64,000 bases of DNA. It comes from a virus. The notes below the pieces were generated by a model. The model was not told where the DNA came from. It searched no databases and was given only the letters and a program-made list of their open reading frames with translations. The translations under genes and the position numbers were made by a program. Shown piece by piece: positions 1 to 10,000 of this stretch. Each line of letters starts with the position of its first letter. The stretch's first letter is position 1. Where the stretch lies: positions 16,107 through 80,106 of the IMG/VR virus record IMGVR_UViG_3300044846_001842. One strand, written 5' to 3'.

Positions 1-1
1 A

Positions 2-454
2 GGACACAGAGTACACTCTTTTGGAGAACTTTATCAATTTGATAGAACCCTTACACCTTCTTGTCCTCAAGAAGAAGCTATTGTGAAGTTCTGGAAAGAG
101 TTACCAGAACATATTATACCAGTAGCTGCAGAACTTAGGATGTACCACTTTAAAGAGTTATATGCAGGTACAGCAGATATAATCTTATTTGATACAAAAA
201 CACAGACCTATATAATAGCTGACTACAAGACAAATAAAGACTTGTATAAGAACTTTAAAGGTAAAACAATGACAGGTATATTTAGTCACCTATTAGATTG
301 TCCTTTAAATCATTATGTAATTCAGCTTTCTTATTACCAAATACTTCTAGAACAAGTAGGAGTTAAAGTAGGTAGAAGAGTTATTATATGGTTAGGATTA
401 GATGGTAACTATACACTAATAGATACAGACAACGTAACTAATTTATTATTATGA
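2..454 (+). CDS. PD-(D/E)XK nuclease, RecB/Cas4-like (5' end outside window)
   Basis: The frame is open from the left edge, so the gene starts upstream; a GTG at 83 is unlikely to be the true start. Upstream codons give a GHRVHS segment like motif I of RecB-type nucleases. Next come GTADIILFD and IIADYKTNK (the D...DxK catalytic pair) and QLSYYQ (the QxxxY motif). This is a metal-dependent DNA nuclease fold. Its stop overlaps the next start (ATGA), so it is coupled to the virion block. A role in DNA processing or host DNA attack is inferred; the family is clear from the motifs. Confidence 0.75.
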   Translation, partial: GHRVHSFGELYQFDRTLTPSCPQEEAIVKFWKELPEHIIPVAAELRMYHFKELYAGTADIILFDTKTQTYIIADYKTNKDLYKNFKGKTMTGIFSHLLDCPLNHYVIQLSYYQILLEQVGVKVGRRVIIWLGLDGNYTLIDTDNVTNLLL

Positions 455-825
455 AACACATTGAATTACACAGATTTAAAAAAGCTTTAGGAGTTGCCTT
501 TGGTATTTTCTTTCCTTCTGATGCTAAAAAATTAGAGCAAAAGCAGGGTATTGGAAAACAACTTGATTTAGTTTTAGTTACTCCAAGTAGACAGACTGCT
601 ACTGTAACTCATCTTAGAAAACTTACAGGTTGGACTGTTAAACAAGCCACTGCTTTTTTTAAAGAAGGAGACTATCCTAAAGTAGTTATTTATAATGTAA
701 ATCCTAAAGGAAAACTAAATCCAGATGAATCAAAAGAAAAAAAAGCAATAGAAAAATATATGGATATAGAATTTTACATAGAAAATGTAGCTACAAAAGA
801 TAATGTAATTTTCAAAATCTACTAA
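451..825 (+). CDS. Hypothetical protein, 124 aa
   Basis: Not recognised. It is a lysine-rich soluble protein without membrane segment or signal peptide. Its middle part (residues about 49-66, HLRKLTGWTVKQATAFFKEG) looks like a small helical unit followed by a beta-strand and a charged linker. It overlaps the nuclease by 4 bases and lies one base before the next gene, so it is translated within the same tight operon. A virion or connector role is possible from position only. Confidence 0.6.
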   Translation: MKHIELHRFKKALGVAFGIFFPSDAKKLEQKQGIGKQLDLVLVTPSRQTATVTHLRKLTGWTVKQATAFFKEGDYPKVVIYNVNPKGKLNPDESKEKKAIEKYMDIEFYIENVATKDNVIFKIY

Positions 826-826
826 G

Positions 827-1528
827 ATGTTTATAAGAGAAGTCATAGAAAGAATTCAATCTTTATACTCTAAAGGAGTATCCAGTGATGAGTCTAGGTT
901 ATCTGACAGACATGTCTATAACAAAGTCTTAACAGTTAGGATGCAACTTCTTGCACAACAACTTAAAAAGAAACAAAGAATTAGTGATTGGAACTATTCA
1001 ATCCTGCCTTGTGTAGAATTAATTAAAGTTCCTAATCATGAGTGTTCTTGCTTAGGAGATTTAGGTTGTGATGTGTACAGAACTAAATATGAGATACCTA
1101 GAGTAATGACAGACTCTAATAGACACTATATTGACTTTGTAATGTCTGTTGAAAATGGAATGAGAATTGAGGAAACTACAAGACAAGGTGTACTTTATTT
1201 AAAAGGTAATAAATACACAGGAGTTAAACCTAAATTTTTATTTGAGAATGGATATTTGTACTTTCCATTAAAAAAGAATCCAGGAGTAGTAAAGATTAAA
1301 TTACTTGCTGAAGATCCTTTAATAGCTAAACACTACCCTTCTTTATGTGATTCTTGTCAAGATTGTACAGACTGTATTCCAGCTTATGATCATGAATTTG
1401 CTATTGATGGGGATTTAATTGAACCATTAATTGATATATGTGTACAAGAAATTATAGGTATATTTGGGCAGAGAAAAGAAGACCTCTCTAATAACTCAAG
1501 AGATATACAAAGACCTGAAGGTAGATAA
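827..1528 (+). CDS. Putative head-tail connector or ring protein, 233 aa
   Basis: The N-terminus is helical (an IREVIERIQSLYSKG stretch then a long helix), the centre is beta-rich, and a helical C-terminus carries DICVQEIIGIFG, a layout like the T7 gp11/crAss ring-type connector proteins. Cysteines cluster at about 72-85 (CSCLGDLGC) and 182-190 (CDSCQDCTDC), which could bind metal or form cross-links. It sits directly before an IHF-fold gene, as in crAss-like structural blocks. The assignment rests on architecture and position, not a firm family match. Confidence 0.45.
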   Translation: MFIREVIERIQSLYSKGVSSDESRLSDRHVYNKVLTVRMQLLAQQLKKKQRISDWNYSILPCVELIKVPNHECSCLGDLGCDVYRTKYEIPRVMTDSNRHYIDFVMSVENGMRIEETTRQGVLYLKGNKYTGVKPKFLFENGYLYFPLKKNPGVVKIKLLAEDPLIAKHYPSLCDSCQDCTDCIPAYDHEFAIDGDLIEPLIDICVQEIIGIFGQRKEDLSNNSRDIQRPEGR

Positions 1529-2001
1529 TGCAAAAAACAGATTTAAACATTAGAAGTTCTTACAAGAGATACTCCAAAGAAGTTGAGAATCCTGTAGAAA
1601 TAAAAGAGTTCATTTCAATAGCCAATGGGTATATGGAATTTCTCATGAATAAAGTAGTTGAAGGTGAAGAGGTAACACTACCTGCAAGATTAGGAACTAT
1701 CTTTATACAAGGTACAAAGAAGAAACTAAAATTCAATAAAGATGGTGTTCCTATGTTGCCTCCTAATTGGTCAGAAACTAAAAAACTTTGGGATAGAAAT
1801 CCTGAAGCTAAGGCAACAAAAAAGATTGTTTACTGTCTTAATGAAGAAACTGATGGGGTAGTATATAAATTACATTGGTCTAAGAATAGAGTGCCTATAG
1901 AAAATAAACTGTTCTATAATTTTATTTTAACTAGAGGTAATAAAAGAGCAATACATAATTCTATTAAACAAGGAAAAGAATATATAATTAAAACTGAATA
2001 A
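1528..2001 (+). CDS. HU/IHF-fold structural protein, 157 aa
   Basis: Residues about 24-65 match the HU/IHF start: a helical dimerisation part followed by a VVEGEEVTLPARLGTIFIQG segment, which parallels the GexVxLpxfGtF beta-arm entry of HU/IHF. crAss-like phages are known to carry IHF-like proteins in their structural block, and some form rings in the connector. The C-terminal half is an added basic extension (WSKNRVPIENK). The start overlaps the previous stop by one base. DNA binding versus structural use cannot be settled from sequence. Confidence 0.6.
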   Translation: MQKTDLNIRSSYKRYSKEVENPVEIKEFISIANGYMEFLMNKVVEGEEVTLPARLGTIFIQGTKKKLKFNKDGVPMLPPNWSETKKLWDRNPEAKATKKIVYCLNEETDGVVYKLHWSKNRVPIENKLFYNFILTRGNKRAIHNSIKQGKEYIIKTE

Positions 2002-2003
2002 CC

Positions 2004-2618
2004 ATGTCAAAATCATTACAAGAAAGACTTAATAGTCTTGAAAGAAAATACAGAAGTCTTTGTTGTAAGGCAAATTCAGAAACACCTTCTGCACCTGCAT
2101 ATAAAGTGTTTACAGCTCTTCTTGCACAGAGTGGAAATAGAGGTGATAGAGATACTATATGTGATGGTGAACTAATAGTAGGAGTAACATATTACATAAA
2201 TAATAATGTTAACGGAGATTTTACAAATGTAGGAGCACCTAATAATACTAATGGTACATATTTTATAGCAACAGGAACAACTCCAAATAGTTGGGGTCTA
2301 AGTGCTTTATGTGACACACTTACTTTTGTTCCAGATGCTCCAGTAGTAACAGTATTAGAGAATACTATTGGGAATGTTTGGTTTACTTATGAGGTAACTG
2401 GAAGTTATGGGATTAACTCTAATGGATTATTTATTCCAAATAAAACATACGCAGATTTTAAAGTTGTATTTGGATCACAATGGGATAGAAATATATGGGA
2501 AAATTATGAAGAATCTAATTTTCCAAATACTCTTTTAATAAAAAATTATAGTTTAGATACTGGTGCTCCAATAGATGGTATTGATGGAGCAAGAATAGAA
2601 ATCAGAGTATACAATTAA
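2004..2618 (+). CDS. Putative fibre/tail-associated beta protein, 204 aa
   Basis: A short N-terminal coiled coil (SLQERLNSLERKYRSL) is followed by two small beta modules of the kind repeated in Bacteroidota phage tail proteins: one around residues 31-90 with GELIVGVTYYI, and one from about 112 with VVTVLENTIG and a YEVTGSYG strand pair. Low charge and high Asn/Thr/Gly content fit a virion surface protein. It lies two bases after the IHF-like gene and just before the beta-helix gene, so a fibre or adhesin subunit is likely. The family is recognised by pattern only. Confidence 0.5.
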   Translation: MSKSLQERLNSLERKYRSLCCKANSETPSAPAYKVFTALLAQSGNRGDRDTICDGELIVGVTYYINNNVNGDFTNVGAPNNTNGTYFIATGTTPNSWGLSALCDTLTFVPDAPVVTVLENTIGNVWFTYEVTGSYGINSNGLFIPNKTYADFKVVFGSQWDRNIWENYEESNFPNTLLIKNYSLDTGAPIDGIDGARIEIRVYN

Positions 2619-2641
2619 TATGAACCTTAATATAAGAAATA

Positions 2642-4432
2642 ATGGATAAGCAAATACTTGATAGAATCAAGAAATCAGAACAAAGAGTCGTAGACTTGTA
2701 TGCTAAAGTCAAAGACTTAAATACTACCGTATATGGTGGTGGAGGCACTCAAGGTCTTAAAGAACAGTATACTATTCTTCAGATAGATCCTGATAATGAT
2801 ACAGATGCAAATAGAGGTAAAGCTTTAAAAGATTTGTATCAAAAAATAAAAGATAGAAATGAAAATAGTAGTTCTTGGATACATACTATTTTAGTTCCTC
2901 CTGGAGATTATTATTTCCAAGATGGAGAACCTCTTGTATTAGATTATGAAGGTATTAATGTAGTGTCTTTAACAGGAGAACCTGATGTATTTATATCAGT
3001 TAGATATGATAGTCAACCTTTTGCTATTAATGAACTTATTTACAGTGGAGCTGAAACTGCTGAAGAATTTCTTGATACTTTTAATTTTTCTGAAACTGTT
3101 GGAAATAATGTATATGGAAGTAACTATGGAGTAGATTCTCAAGGTGTATTTTTTAATGATGTAGATCAAGGAGATGAAGATGGAGAATCTTATCCTATAA
3201 GATTTGGACTTGTAAATACTAATGTTAATGATTATCTTAATTATAATATTTCTTTTATACAAGAAGATAATTGTTCTGATTTAGGTTTTGCTATATGGCA
3301 AGAAGGAAGTACTCCTCAATGGAATTGGGGAGAAGATCATTTTGGTACTTTATTTAAAGTTCAAATAAATTGTGAAGATACTATAGAAATTGTAGGATTT
3401 AGTAGTTACGATGAATTAACTATTCCTGGAGGTTTAACTATAGGTCATACTTATATGCTTATAATTAATATGGAACCTAGTTCTGGATTTCTTTTTGTAG
3501 GTTTATATGATCAAACTACAGGTTCTTGGGTAGTAAGTGACAATTATAGTCCAAGGTATGCTATTCCTACAGGATATAATATTATTGCAGGAATAGCTGC
3601 TGATTCTGATGAGGGAAGTACTATTCATATAACTTATCTAAATGGACCAAATGATGTATATACAACATATACTCCTTGTCTTTCTGTAGAGACTAGTAAT
3701 GTAACAGTAAGAGGTATAGTAGGAAAAAGAGACTCTTCTAGTAATTGGGGTAGTTGGTCTGAACTTGATTATGATTATAATCTTCCAATTTTTGTAGATG
3801 AAGGTTTGGCTAATGTAGTTATTGAGAATTGTATTGGAGGTCCTTTCTCTTTTGGAGCAGACCCTGAATTTAATGGAAATGGACAATATAATAGTACCTA
3901 CACATTTAAAAACTGTAGAGCACCTCAAGGATATTCTTTTGGTTATGGAGTAGAAGATTATGAAGTTACTGCTATAGGTTGTAATAGTCTCAATTATTAT
4001 GGAAGCTATTCTCCTCGTTGTTTTGATGTAGATGATGAATTATATGTTACTGTTATTGATTGTCATTTTGGAGATTACTCTTTTAGAGGTTATGAAATAG
4101 ATATAACTGTAAAAGACACTGAAGTTGGATCTAGTTGTTTTGGAGCAGATGGTTATTTTGAAGGAAATTTTGAAAATGTTACAACTGGAGAAGATTGTTT
4201 TAATAATGGGAATGGTAGTATTTATGGAATTTATAGAAACTGTAAAGTAGGTACTTATTGTTTTAGTTCTTATGATAGTATTTATGCTGACTTTTATAAT
4301 TGTTATTTTATAGATGCAAGTAATTTAGATCAATCTAATGCTACTTGTCACTTTTGTATAAATGACGATTATTTAGAAAATGGAACAGCTACAGTTGGCT
4401 ATGCTAGTTACAATGTAAACATAAATGATTAA
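2642..4432 (+). CDS. Parallel beta-helix fibre / receptor-binding protein, 596 aa
   Basis: The N-terminus has an amphipathic helix (residues 3-28), as in the previous gene, and could serve for trimer formation or attachment. Residues about 78-115 (TILVPPGDYYF...) are the usual entry to a pectate-lyase-like right-handed beta-helix. A beta-sandwich-like insert spans about 125-335, then the helix resumes with rung repeats of the type VxIENCxGGxFSFG, rich in Cys, Asn and Gly to the end. The fold suggests host glycan binding or depolymerisation. No catalytic residues could be assigned. It is strongly AT-biased in codon use, like its neighbours. Confidence 0.6.
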   Translation: MDKQILDRIKKSEQRVVDLYAKVKDLNTTVYGGGGTQGLKEQYTILQIDPDNDTDANRGKALKDLYQKIKDRNENSSSWIHTILVPPGDYYFQDGEPLVLDYEGINVVSLTGEPDVFISVRYDSQPFAINELIYSGAETAEEFLDTFNFSETVGNNVYGSNYGVDSQGVFFNDVDQGDEDGESYPIRFGLVNTNVNDYLNYNISFIQEDNCSDLGFAIWQEGSTPQWNWGEDHFGTLFKVQINCEDTIEIVGFSSYDELTIPGGLTIGHTYMLIINMEPSSGFLFVGLYDQTTGSWVVSDNYSPRYAIPTGYNIIAGIAADSDEGSTIHITYLNGPNDVYTTYTPCLSVETSNVTVRGIVGKRDSSSNWGSWSELDYDYNLPIFVDEGLANVVIENCIGGPFSFGADPEFNGNGQYNSTYTFKNCRAPQGYSFGYGVEDYEVTAIGCNSLNYYGSYSPRCFDVDDELYVTVIDCHFGDYSFRGYEIDITVKDTEVGSSCFGADGYFEGNFENVTTGEDCFNNGNGSIYGIYRNCKVGTYCFSSYDSIYADFYNCYFIDASNLDQSNATCHFCINDDYLENGTATVGYASYNVNIND

Positions 4433-4455
4433 TTTAATTTTAAAAATAAATAAAA

Positions 4456-4803
4456 ATGAAACTATTTAACTTAAACTCAGAAGGTAATTGGATGGCACAA
4501 GTTGCTTATAGTGACTTAGGTTTTACTACTGAACAAAAAGAATTATTAAGATCTGAAAAAGAAGAGGATGCTACAGCAAAAGCTGAACTAGTAGCTTATT
4601 GGAGAACTATTAAAGAAGTTGCAGCTACTGCAGAAGAGGTAACTCTTTTATCTACTTTCTTAGATACTAAAAAACCTACTTTAAAACCTGAAGAAACTCT
4701 TACTATAGTAAATGCTATTGTATTTGTTAAAGATGGAGTTCCTAACAAAGGTCAAATTTCTTTTAAAATTAATGAAGGAAAAATAAAACACACTAGATTT
4801 TAG
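4456..4803 (+). CDS. Hypothetical protein, 115 aa
   Basis: Not recognised. It is a small acidic helical protein with a beta tail (FKINEGKIKHTRF at the end). It is the last gene before a strong terminator whose stem-loop includes the final codons and the TAG stop, so it closes the fibre transcription unit. Position after the receptor-binding gene could suggest a fibre chaperone or assembly helper, but nothing in the sequence shows that. Confidence 0.55.
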   Translation: MKLFNLNSEGNWMAQVAYSDLGFTTEQKELLRSEKEEDATAKAELVAYWRTIKEVAATAEEVTLLSTFLDTKKPTLKPEETLTIVNAIVFVKDGVPNKGQISFKINEGKIKHTRF

Positions 4804-4818
4804 TCTAGTGTGTTTTTT
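4785..4818 (+). terminator. Rho-independent terminator overlapping the stop codon
   Basis: A 13-bp perfect stem (AAAACACACTAGA with TCTAGTGTGTTTT) encloses a six-base loop containing the TAG stop at 4801-4803, followed by a T run. It ends the fibre unit and insulates the next cassette. The last protein residues are encoded inside the stem. Confidence 0.85.
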
Positions 4819-4838
4819 CCTTTAGTAAACAGATAGAT

Positions 4839-5180
4839 ATGTCTATATACCTTGTAGTGAATTTCTTAAAGAAACAATGGCTTGGTTCTATATTAATCAT
4901 TATTTTTGTATTGGTATTACTTTATGGTAATATCAAGAAAGAAGAAATGCTAAAAGAAAAACAACGTCTTGAAGCAGAGATTAAAGTCTTAGAACAAAAA
5001 GAAAAGTTTCATTGGAGTAAACTTGATAGTTTAAAAATCAGTGAAACTACCATTAATAATAAAGAAAAAATACTAATACAAATACAACATGATACAGTTA
5101 AGGTTATTGATTCTATGTCTATTAGTGAGCTTCAAGGGTATTTCTCAAACAGATACCATAAAGAAGATAGTCTTAGATGA
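4839..5180 (+). CDS. Inner-membrane spanin-like protein, 113 aa
   Basis: There is one N-terminal membrane segment (about residues 13-30, WLGSILIIIFVLVLLYG) and then a charged coiled coil (about 35-62), the layout of an Rz-type inner-membrane spanin. Its 3' end contains the start of the next gene in another frame (92-base overlap), and that gene begins with a signal peptide, as in overlapping Rz/Rz1 pairs. Role inferred: joining inner and outer membranes at lysis. No sequence-level family match can be claimed. Confidence 0.5.
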   Translation: MSIYLVVNFLKKQWLGSILIIIFVLVLLYGNIKKEEMLKEKQRLEAEIKVLEQKEKFHWSKLDSLKISETTINNKEKILIQIQHDTVKVIDSMSISELQGYFSNRYHKEDSLR

Positions 5181-5556
5181 GAAAGTAGCTAGAGAAGTTG
5201 TTAAAGACCTTGTCAAAGGGGATATATGTAAACAACTACTTTCTGTTAAAGATGAAAGAATCCTTAATCTTAAAAGTCAAATATCTGAGTTGAGAAGTCT
5301 TTTATCTATAAAAGATAGTATCATAGTAAACAAGGATAGGATAATTGAAATACAAGATGATGTTATAGGGTGGTGGAAGAAACCTGAGTTACATGGTTAC
5401 ATGGGAATGCAGTCTATTCAGTTTACAGCTACAAACCCTATTATCTATGGTAGAGTATTTCTAGAATATCCAAAGGTTAAAGTTGGTGTACAAGGATTTG
5501 TACAACCTAATAATCCTGCAGGATACAATGTTATTGTAGAATATAAATTGTTTTAA
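5089..5556 (+). CDS. Secreted outer-membrane spanin-like protein, 155 aa
   Basis: The start lies inside the preceding spanin-like gene. The product has a signal peptide (LRLLILCLLVSFKGIS, cut likely before QTDT, a common Bacteroidota pattern with Gln at +1), a coiled coil (about 55-95), and a beta-rich end (YGRVFLEYPKVKVGVQGF...YKLF) closing on Phe, as outer-membrane barrel proteins do. There is no lipobox cysteine at the cut site, so it is not a classic Rz1 lipoprotein. Partner role with the upstream protein is inferred from overlap and topology. Confidence 0.5.
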   Translation: MIQLRLLILCLLVSFKGISQTDTIKKIVLDEKVAREVVKDLVKGDICKQLLSVKDERILNLKSQISELRSLLSIKDSIIVNKDRIIEIQDDVIGWWKKPELHGYMGMQSIQFTATNPIIYGRVFLEYPKVKVGVQGFVQPNNPAGYNVIVEYKLF

Positions 5557-5557
5557 T

Positions 5558-5824
5558 ATGTCAGAAATTATGAATGCAAGAGTAGAAGGTAAAAAGGAAT
5601 TTACCCTACCAGAAGGAGCTACAATTATAAAAAAGAGTACAAATATTACTGTTAGAGAGATTGAAAATGGATTTGTAATTTGTAAAAATTATGATATTCA
5701 ATGGTCTCCTAAAGGAAGTGATGATACTAAGTATGATTATATTTGTAAAGAGTGGTTCCAAAAAGAAAATCCAGTAAAAATTAATATGCCTAAAGAAAAA
5801 TCTTTAGCAGATAAATTAGACTAA
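5558..5824 (+). CDS. Hypothetical protein, 88 aa
   Basis: Not recognised. The product is soluble with a predicted beta-rich centre (about residues 16-50) and a Lys-rich end, and has no signal peptide or membrane segment. It starts two bases after the spanin-like gene and ends three bases before a small membrane protein, so it is in the same lysis-like cassette. Confidence 0.55.
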   Translation: MSEIMNARVEGKKEFTLPEGATIIKKSTNITVREIENGFVICKNYDIQWSPKGSDDTKYDYICKEWFQKENPVKINMPKEKSLADKLD

Positions 5825-5827
5825 TTT

Positions 5828-6055
5828 ATGAAATTACCTTTGATTCCTTTAGACAAAGCAAATCATATCATATATGGAATTGCAATATACATTTTAGCTA
5901 ACCTACTATTAATAGAGATGTTAGCTTTTCTTGTTGTTATGTTATTTGGAATAGCAAAAGAATTATATGACTTTAAGAGTTATGGCAAGTTTGACATACT
6001 TGATTTGCTAGCTACAATTAGTGGAGCAGCAATACTAACAATAATATACAGATAA
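5828..6055 (+). CDS. Small two-helix membrane protein, holin candidate, 75 aa
   Basis: Two hydrophobic segments (about 13-31 and 33-45) and a third weak one at the C-terminus (LLATISGAAILTII) surround a conserved-looking KELYDFKSYGKFDILDLLAT segment. That segment recalls a small phage and bacterial membrane family with DKANH near the start and GKxDxxDxxAT near the end. Size and position beside spanin-like genes suit a holin, but no endolysin is seen nearby. The function is inferred. Confidence 0.5.
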   Translation: MKLPLIPLDKANHIIYGIAIYILANLLLIEMLAFLVVMLFGIAKELYDFKSYGKFDILDLLATISGAAILTIIYR

Positions 6056-6056
6056 A

Positions 6057-7085
6057 ATGAATCAGAGATTTCAATATGTAACAGTAGATACAATCCTATC
6101 TAAGTATCTAAGAGACTTCAGAGGTAATGAACTTAATGAAGATGATGCTATTGAATGGATAGGAGAAGCATTAGGACACATGAAGATGGCTACTGTAACA
6201 GAGGAAGCCATTGCTTTTTTAGAGGTAAAAAACTATCAAGCAACTTTGCCTAATGGATTACAATATATAATTCAGGTAGCAAAGAATAATGCTTGGACTC
6301 CTACAGAAGTTAAAGTCTGTACTCCTGAAGCTATTATTACAGAGTTAACTTCTGAAACTCCAGAATCAAATTGTGGCTGTAGTGCTTGTTGTAGCACTCC
6401 TGCAAATGATATGGTACTTCTTGATTGTCAAGGAGAGTTGATAGCTGAACCTGAAGTTGGTTATTACAGACCTTACTTTGACCTTCAATATGAATACTTA
6501 GGTTGGGTTCATTCTAAATCTTTTAGAACTAAATTTACTCCAGTTAGACTAGCTAACCACACTTTCTTTAATACTTTAGTATGTCAGAATACTGCTGGAG
6601 ATGGACTATATAATAATAGTAACTATTTAGCTGATGAATACACTATTATTGAAGACCAACTTAGATTTAGTTTCAAAGAAGGTCTTGTAGCTGTAGCATA
6701 TCTTAGAACTAAAGTAGACACTGCTACAGGTTATCCTATGGTTCCTGATGATGAGTCAGCTAAAGCAGCTATTACTTACTACTTAGGTTGGAAAGTAAAA
6801 GAAAGAGAAGCTTGGAACCACAGAGAAGGTTCTATGCAGATTGCTCAAGTAGCAGAAGCAAGATGGTTAAAATACATCAAACAGTTTAAGAACAAAGCTA
6901 AGATGCCTTGGGGAACTGATGACTATGAAGACCTCATGGAACAATCAAATTACTTATTACCAAGAAACAAAAGATACTATGGCTTCTTTGGTAAATTAGG
7001 AAAAGCTGAAGATAGAATCTTTAATGATCCTAACTTTACAAACAAATACAGATACACATCAGGTAACTCAGCTTATATGAGATAA
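6057..7085 (+). CDS. crAss-type tail/ring connector protein, 342 aa
   Basis: The start, VTVDTILSKYLRDF...DDAIEWIGEALGHM, and the LPNGLQYIIQVAKN strand match the way crAss-like ring proteins and T7 gp11-type tail tube proteins begin: a helical bundle, then a beta platform. A Cys-rich loop (SNCGCSACCST, about 103-113) stands out and could bind metal. The C-terminal half contains a helical KAAITYYLGWKVKEREAWNHREG segment. The gene lies directly before the giant tail protein, as expected for the ring that contacts it. Confidence 0.6.
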   Translation: MNQRFQYVTVDTILSKYLRDFRGNELNEDDAIEWIGEALGHMKMATVTEEAIAFLEVKNYQATLPNGLQYIIQVAKNNAWTPTEVKVCTPEAIITELTSETPESNCGCSACCSTPANDMVLLDCQGELIAEPEVGYYRPYFDLQYEYLGWVHSKSFRTKFTPVRLANHTFFNTLVCQNTAGDGLYNNSNYLADEYTIIEDQLRFSFKEGLVAVAYLRTKVDTATGYPMVPDDESAKAAITYYLGWKVKEREAWNHREGSMQIAQVAEARWLKYIKQFKNKAKMPWGTDDYEDLMEQSNYLLPRNKRYYGFFGKLGKAEDRIFNDPNFTNKYRYTSGNSAYMR

Positions 7086-7087
7086 TT

Positions 7088-10000
7088 ATGGCTCAAGATC
7101 AAGAACAAAGACAAGAACAGAATTCTGTTAATACTTTAGGAGGATTGAATACAGACTCCTCTTTAGTTAATCAACCTCAAGGTACTACAAGATTTGTAAT
7201 GACTGGAGTAGATGAAACTAAAGAAGGAGATTTAGGTTTTATATCTAATGAGGAATCCAACTTAGAATGTTATGAGCTCCCTATAGGTTATATTCCCATA
7301 GGTCAAGTTTATATAGGGGATGAAACTAACTTATTATTTTTAGTAAATAGAGCAGGAGATTCACTCTTAGCTACTATAGATAAAGAGTGTAATTTAACTG
7401 TTGTACTTTCTGATGCAGACCAAACAGAGAAATTTGGTTTCACAGTAGATAATCAAATTGATGCTACTTTTAGATTAAGAAGAGGTTGTGAAAGAACTGT
7501 GTATTGGGTAGACCCAAAACCTAGATTATTTGTTATTGATAAACCTGAAGAGTTTCAAGATACTGTTACAGGAGATTGGGACATTGCTAAGTTTAATCTT
7601 TTTAGAACTTATAAATCAATTCCTGTAGTAACTGATATTGAAGTTGTAGATGGAGGAGGACAACTTGCTCCTGGTAGTTATAACTTTTCTATTAGATATT
7701 TAGACCAAGATTTTAATCCTACAGAATTTATTACAAGTACTGAAACTATAATGATTTATAATACTTCTGTAATTCAAAATTATAGAGATATTAGAGGGGC
7801 TACTAAAGAAGTTAATCAGTCTTATTTAAATTTTACAGATAGTAATAAGTCTATTAAAATTAGTATAGACCCTGCTTCTTTAGATACTAGTTTTCCTTTT
7901 TATCAGTTTGCTATTACAGAAGCTAATACTGGAAATGGATTAATAAGTGATACAAAATACACACAAGAGATTTCTACAAGAGATAGTATCTTTTATTATA
8001 CAGGAATTAATTTTGAGACTCAAGGTTCTCAAGAAGAGATTACTGCTTACAATCAAATTATAGAAAAAGCTCAGAGTATTGAGCAAATTGAAAATAGATT
8101 AATACTTGGTGATGTTGAAGGAAAACAAGTTAATTTTTGTAGACTTCAAAAATATGCAAGTCAAATTTCTGCTGACCTTGTAACTAAAGAAATGTTCTTG
8201 AGTAATATTCCTTTAGATGAAGGTAATCCTAAAGACCCTGCTGCACACTTTAATGGCATAGGTTACATGCCAGGAGAAATTTATTCTTTTGGTATTGTAT
8301 ATATTTTTGAAGACAATAGTCTTTCTCCTGTATTTCATATCCCAGGTAAAGGGCCTACAGTATCTCCTTCTTCAATTTATGTTACAGGTGTACCTAATGT
8401 GTATGGAATGGAAAGAGGACTAGGAAATGAAAGTAACTCTTCTTTAGATAATTCATACATAGATAATAATACTTGTGGTTCAGATTCATATTGGGGTTAT
8501 GATTGTGAAGGATTGCCTTTAAAAGATCAGCCTGTAAGACATCATAGATTTCCTGTGAGAAATAAATATGGACTAAGATTTGTAGAAGAGCTTACAGGAG
8601 ATGATATAGAAAATGAATTAAAAAGTTTATCTGTAACAATTACAGGAACAGATATTACTGTACCTTCATACTGTGCTCCTGAAGGGGAGCAATACTATAG
8701 TTCAACTTGTATACCTACTTTTGTAGATTCTATTAGTTTTGATATTACTTATACTGATGGTCAAACTCAACACTATATAGAAGCAGTAGACTTAGATAAC
8801 TTTGCAACAGTTGAAGGCAGTGGGCCTAATGAATCTAATGTATATTTTTCTTACAATTCTTCTCCTATTACTTCTAGTGTTTTTGAATTGATAAGTATTA
8901 AAGAAACAGTAGGAAACACTGAAAATACTTTGACATTTTCAGTTTCTCTTTCTTTAGGTATGAATGTTTATACAGCAGTCTCACCTCACTCAGGTTTAAC
9001 TTATCAAGTTAGAGTTAATGTAAGTTCTTTTGTTACAACTGAAAAACAATATGTAACAGATTTATATGGTATTAAGTTTTCTAACATTAAGAAACCAAGT
9101 TTATCAGATACTAATGGTCAAAGTATAATTGGATACTACATTGTAAGAAATGAAAGAACAGAACAAGAAAGAACTATTTTAGATAGTGCTTTATTGGCTC
9201 CTACTGTAAAACATAAGAACTATGTTTCTCAAGGTTTTATTTATCCTGAATTTACAGCTTTACCTAGTGGAGCTCCTGATCCAAAACAAGGTACTTTTAA
9301 AAGAGATATCTATGGTCTTATTTATCCTGAGCATAAGTTTAATAATAAAGTTTATTCTAACTTTACTACTCTACTTCAACAAGGAGAATTTGAAACTATA
9401 AACACAATTAAAAGTTTTTCTAAAATAAATGATGTTGCAGATGGAACAAGTTACATAGGTAACAGACATAAGAGTAATGAAAGAGATAATGATGGTTGGA
9501 CACTAGATATTAAAACTAGAGATAGTCATACTAAATACAATGAAAAAGATGATATTAACATTGACTATACTCAAGATGTAAATGATGTTTTTTATTTAAA
9601 TGCTTTAGCAGATAAAGCAATACAAGATAGTGCAGGAGTATTTCAAAATGTTTTTAATCTTGCTGCAGATAATAAAGTAGGAATAATAACTCTTAAAGAA
9701 AACTTGACTGTTGCTCCTAATAAAATTCCTTATGTTTATATCTATAAAGAAAATCTAAATCCTTATTCTAACTTTAGGTTAGACCCTTATTACAAAGAAA
9801 GTAAAAATCCTCATTATTTTACTTCAGGCATATTACCTGAGACTTGTGATATATTTAATGGAGATTCTTATATTAATCCTATTAGATATACTAATAGTTT
9901 GTTCTATATGAACAGACTTAGAAAGAGAGCAGGACAAACTAATGCTTGGAATTATATTGCAGCTGCAGCTTTAGTTATTGTTGCTGCAGCATTAATATTT

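Noticed and set aside
2996-3262. Minus-strand frame opposite the beta-helix gene
   Set aside because: Low-complexity Ile/Ser/Lys product that mirrors an AT-rich plus-strand gene; same for the frames at 3638-3928, 10700-10930, 11633-11938, 13069-13548, 23983-24189 and 26787-27068.
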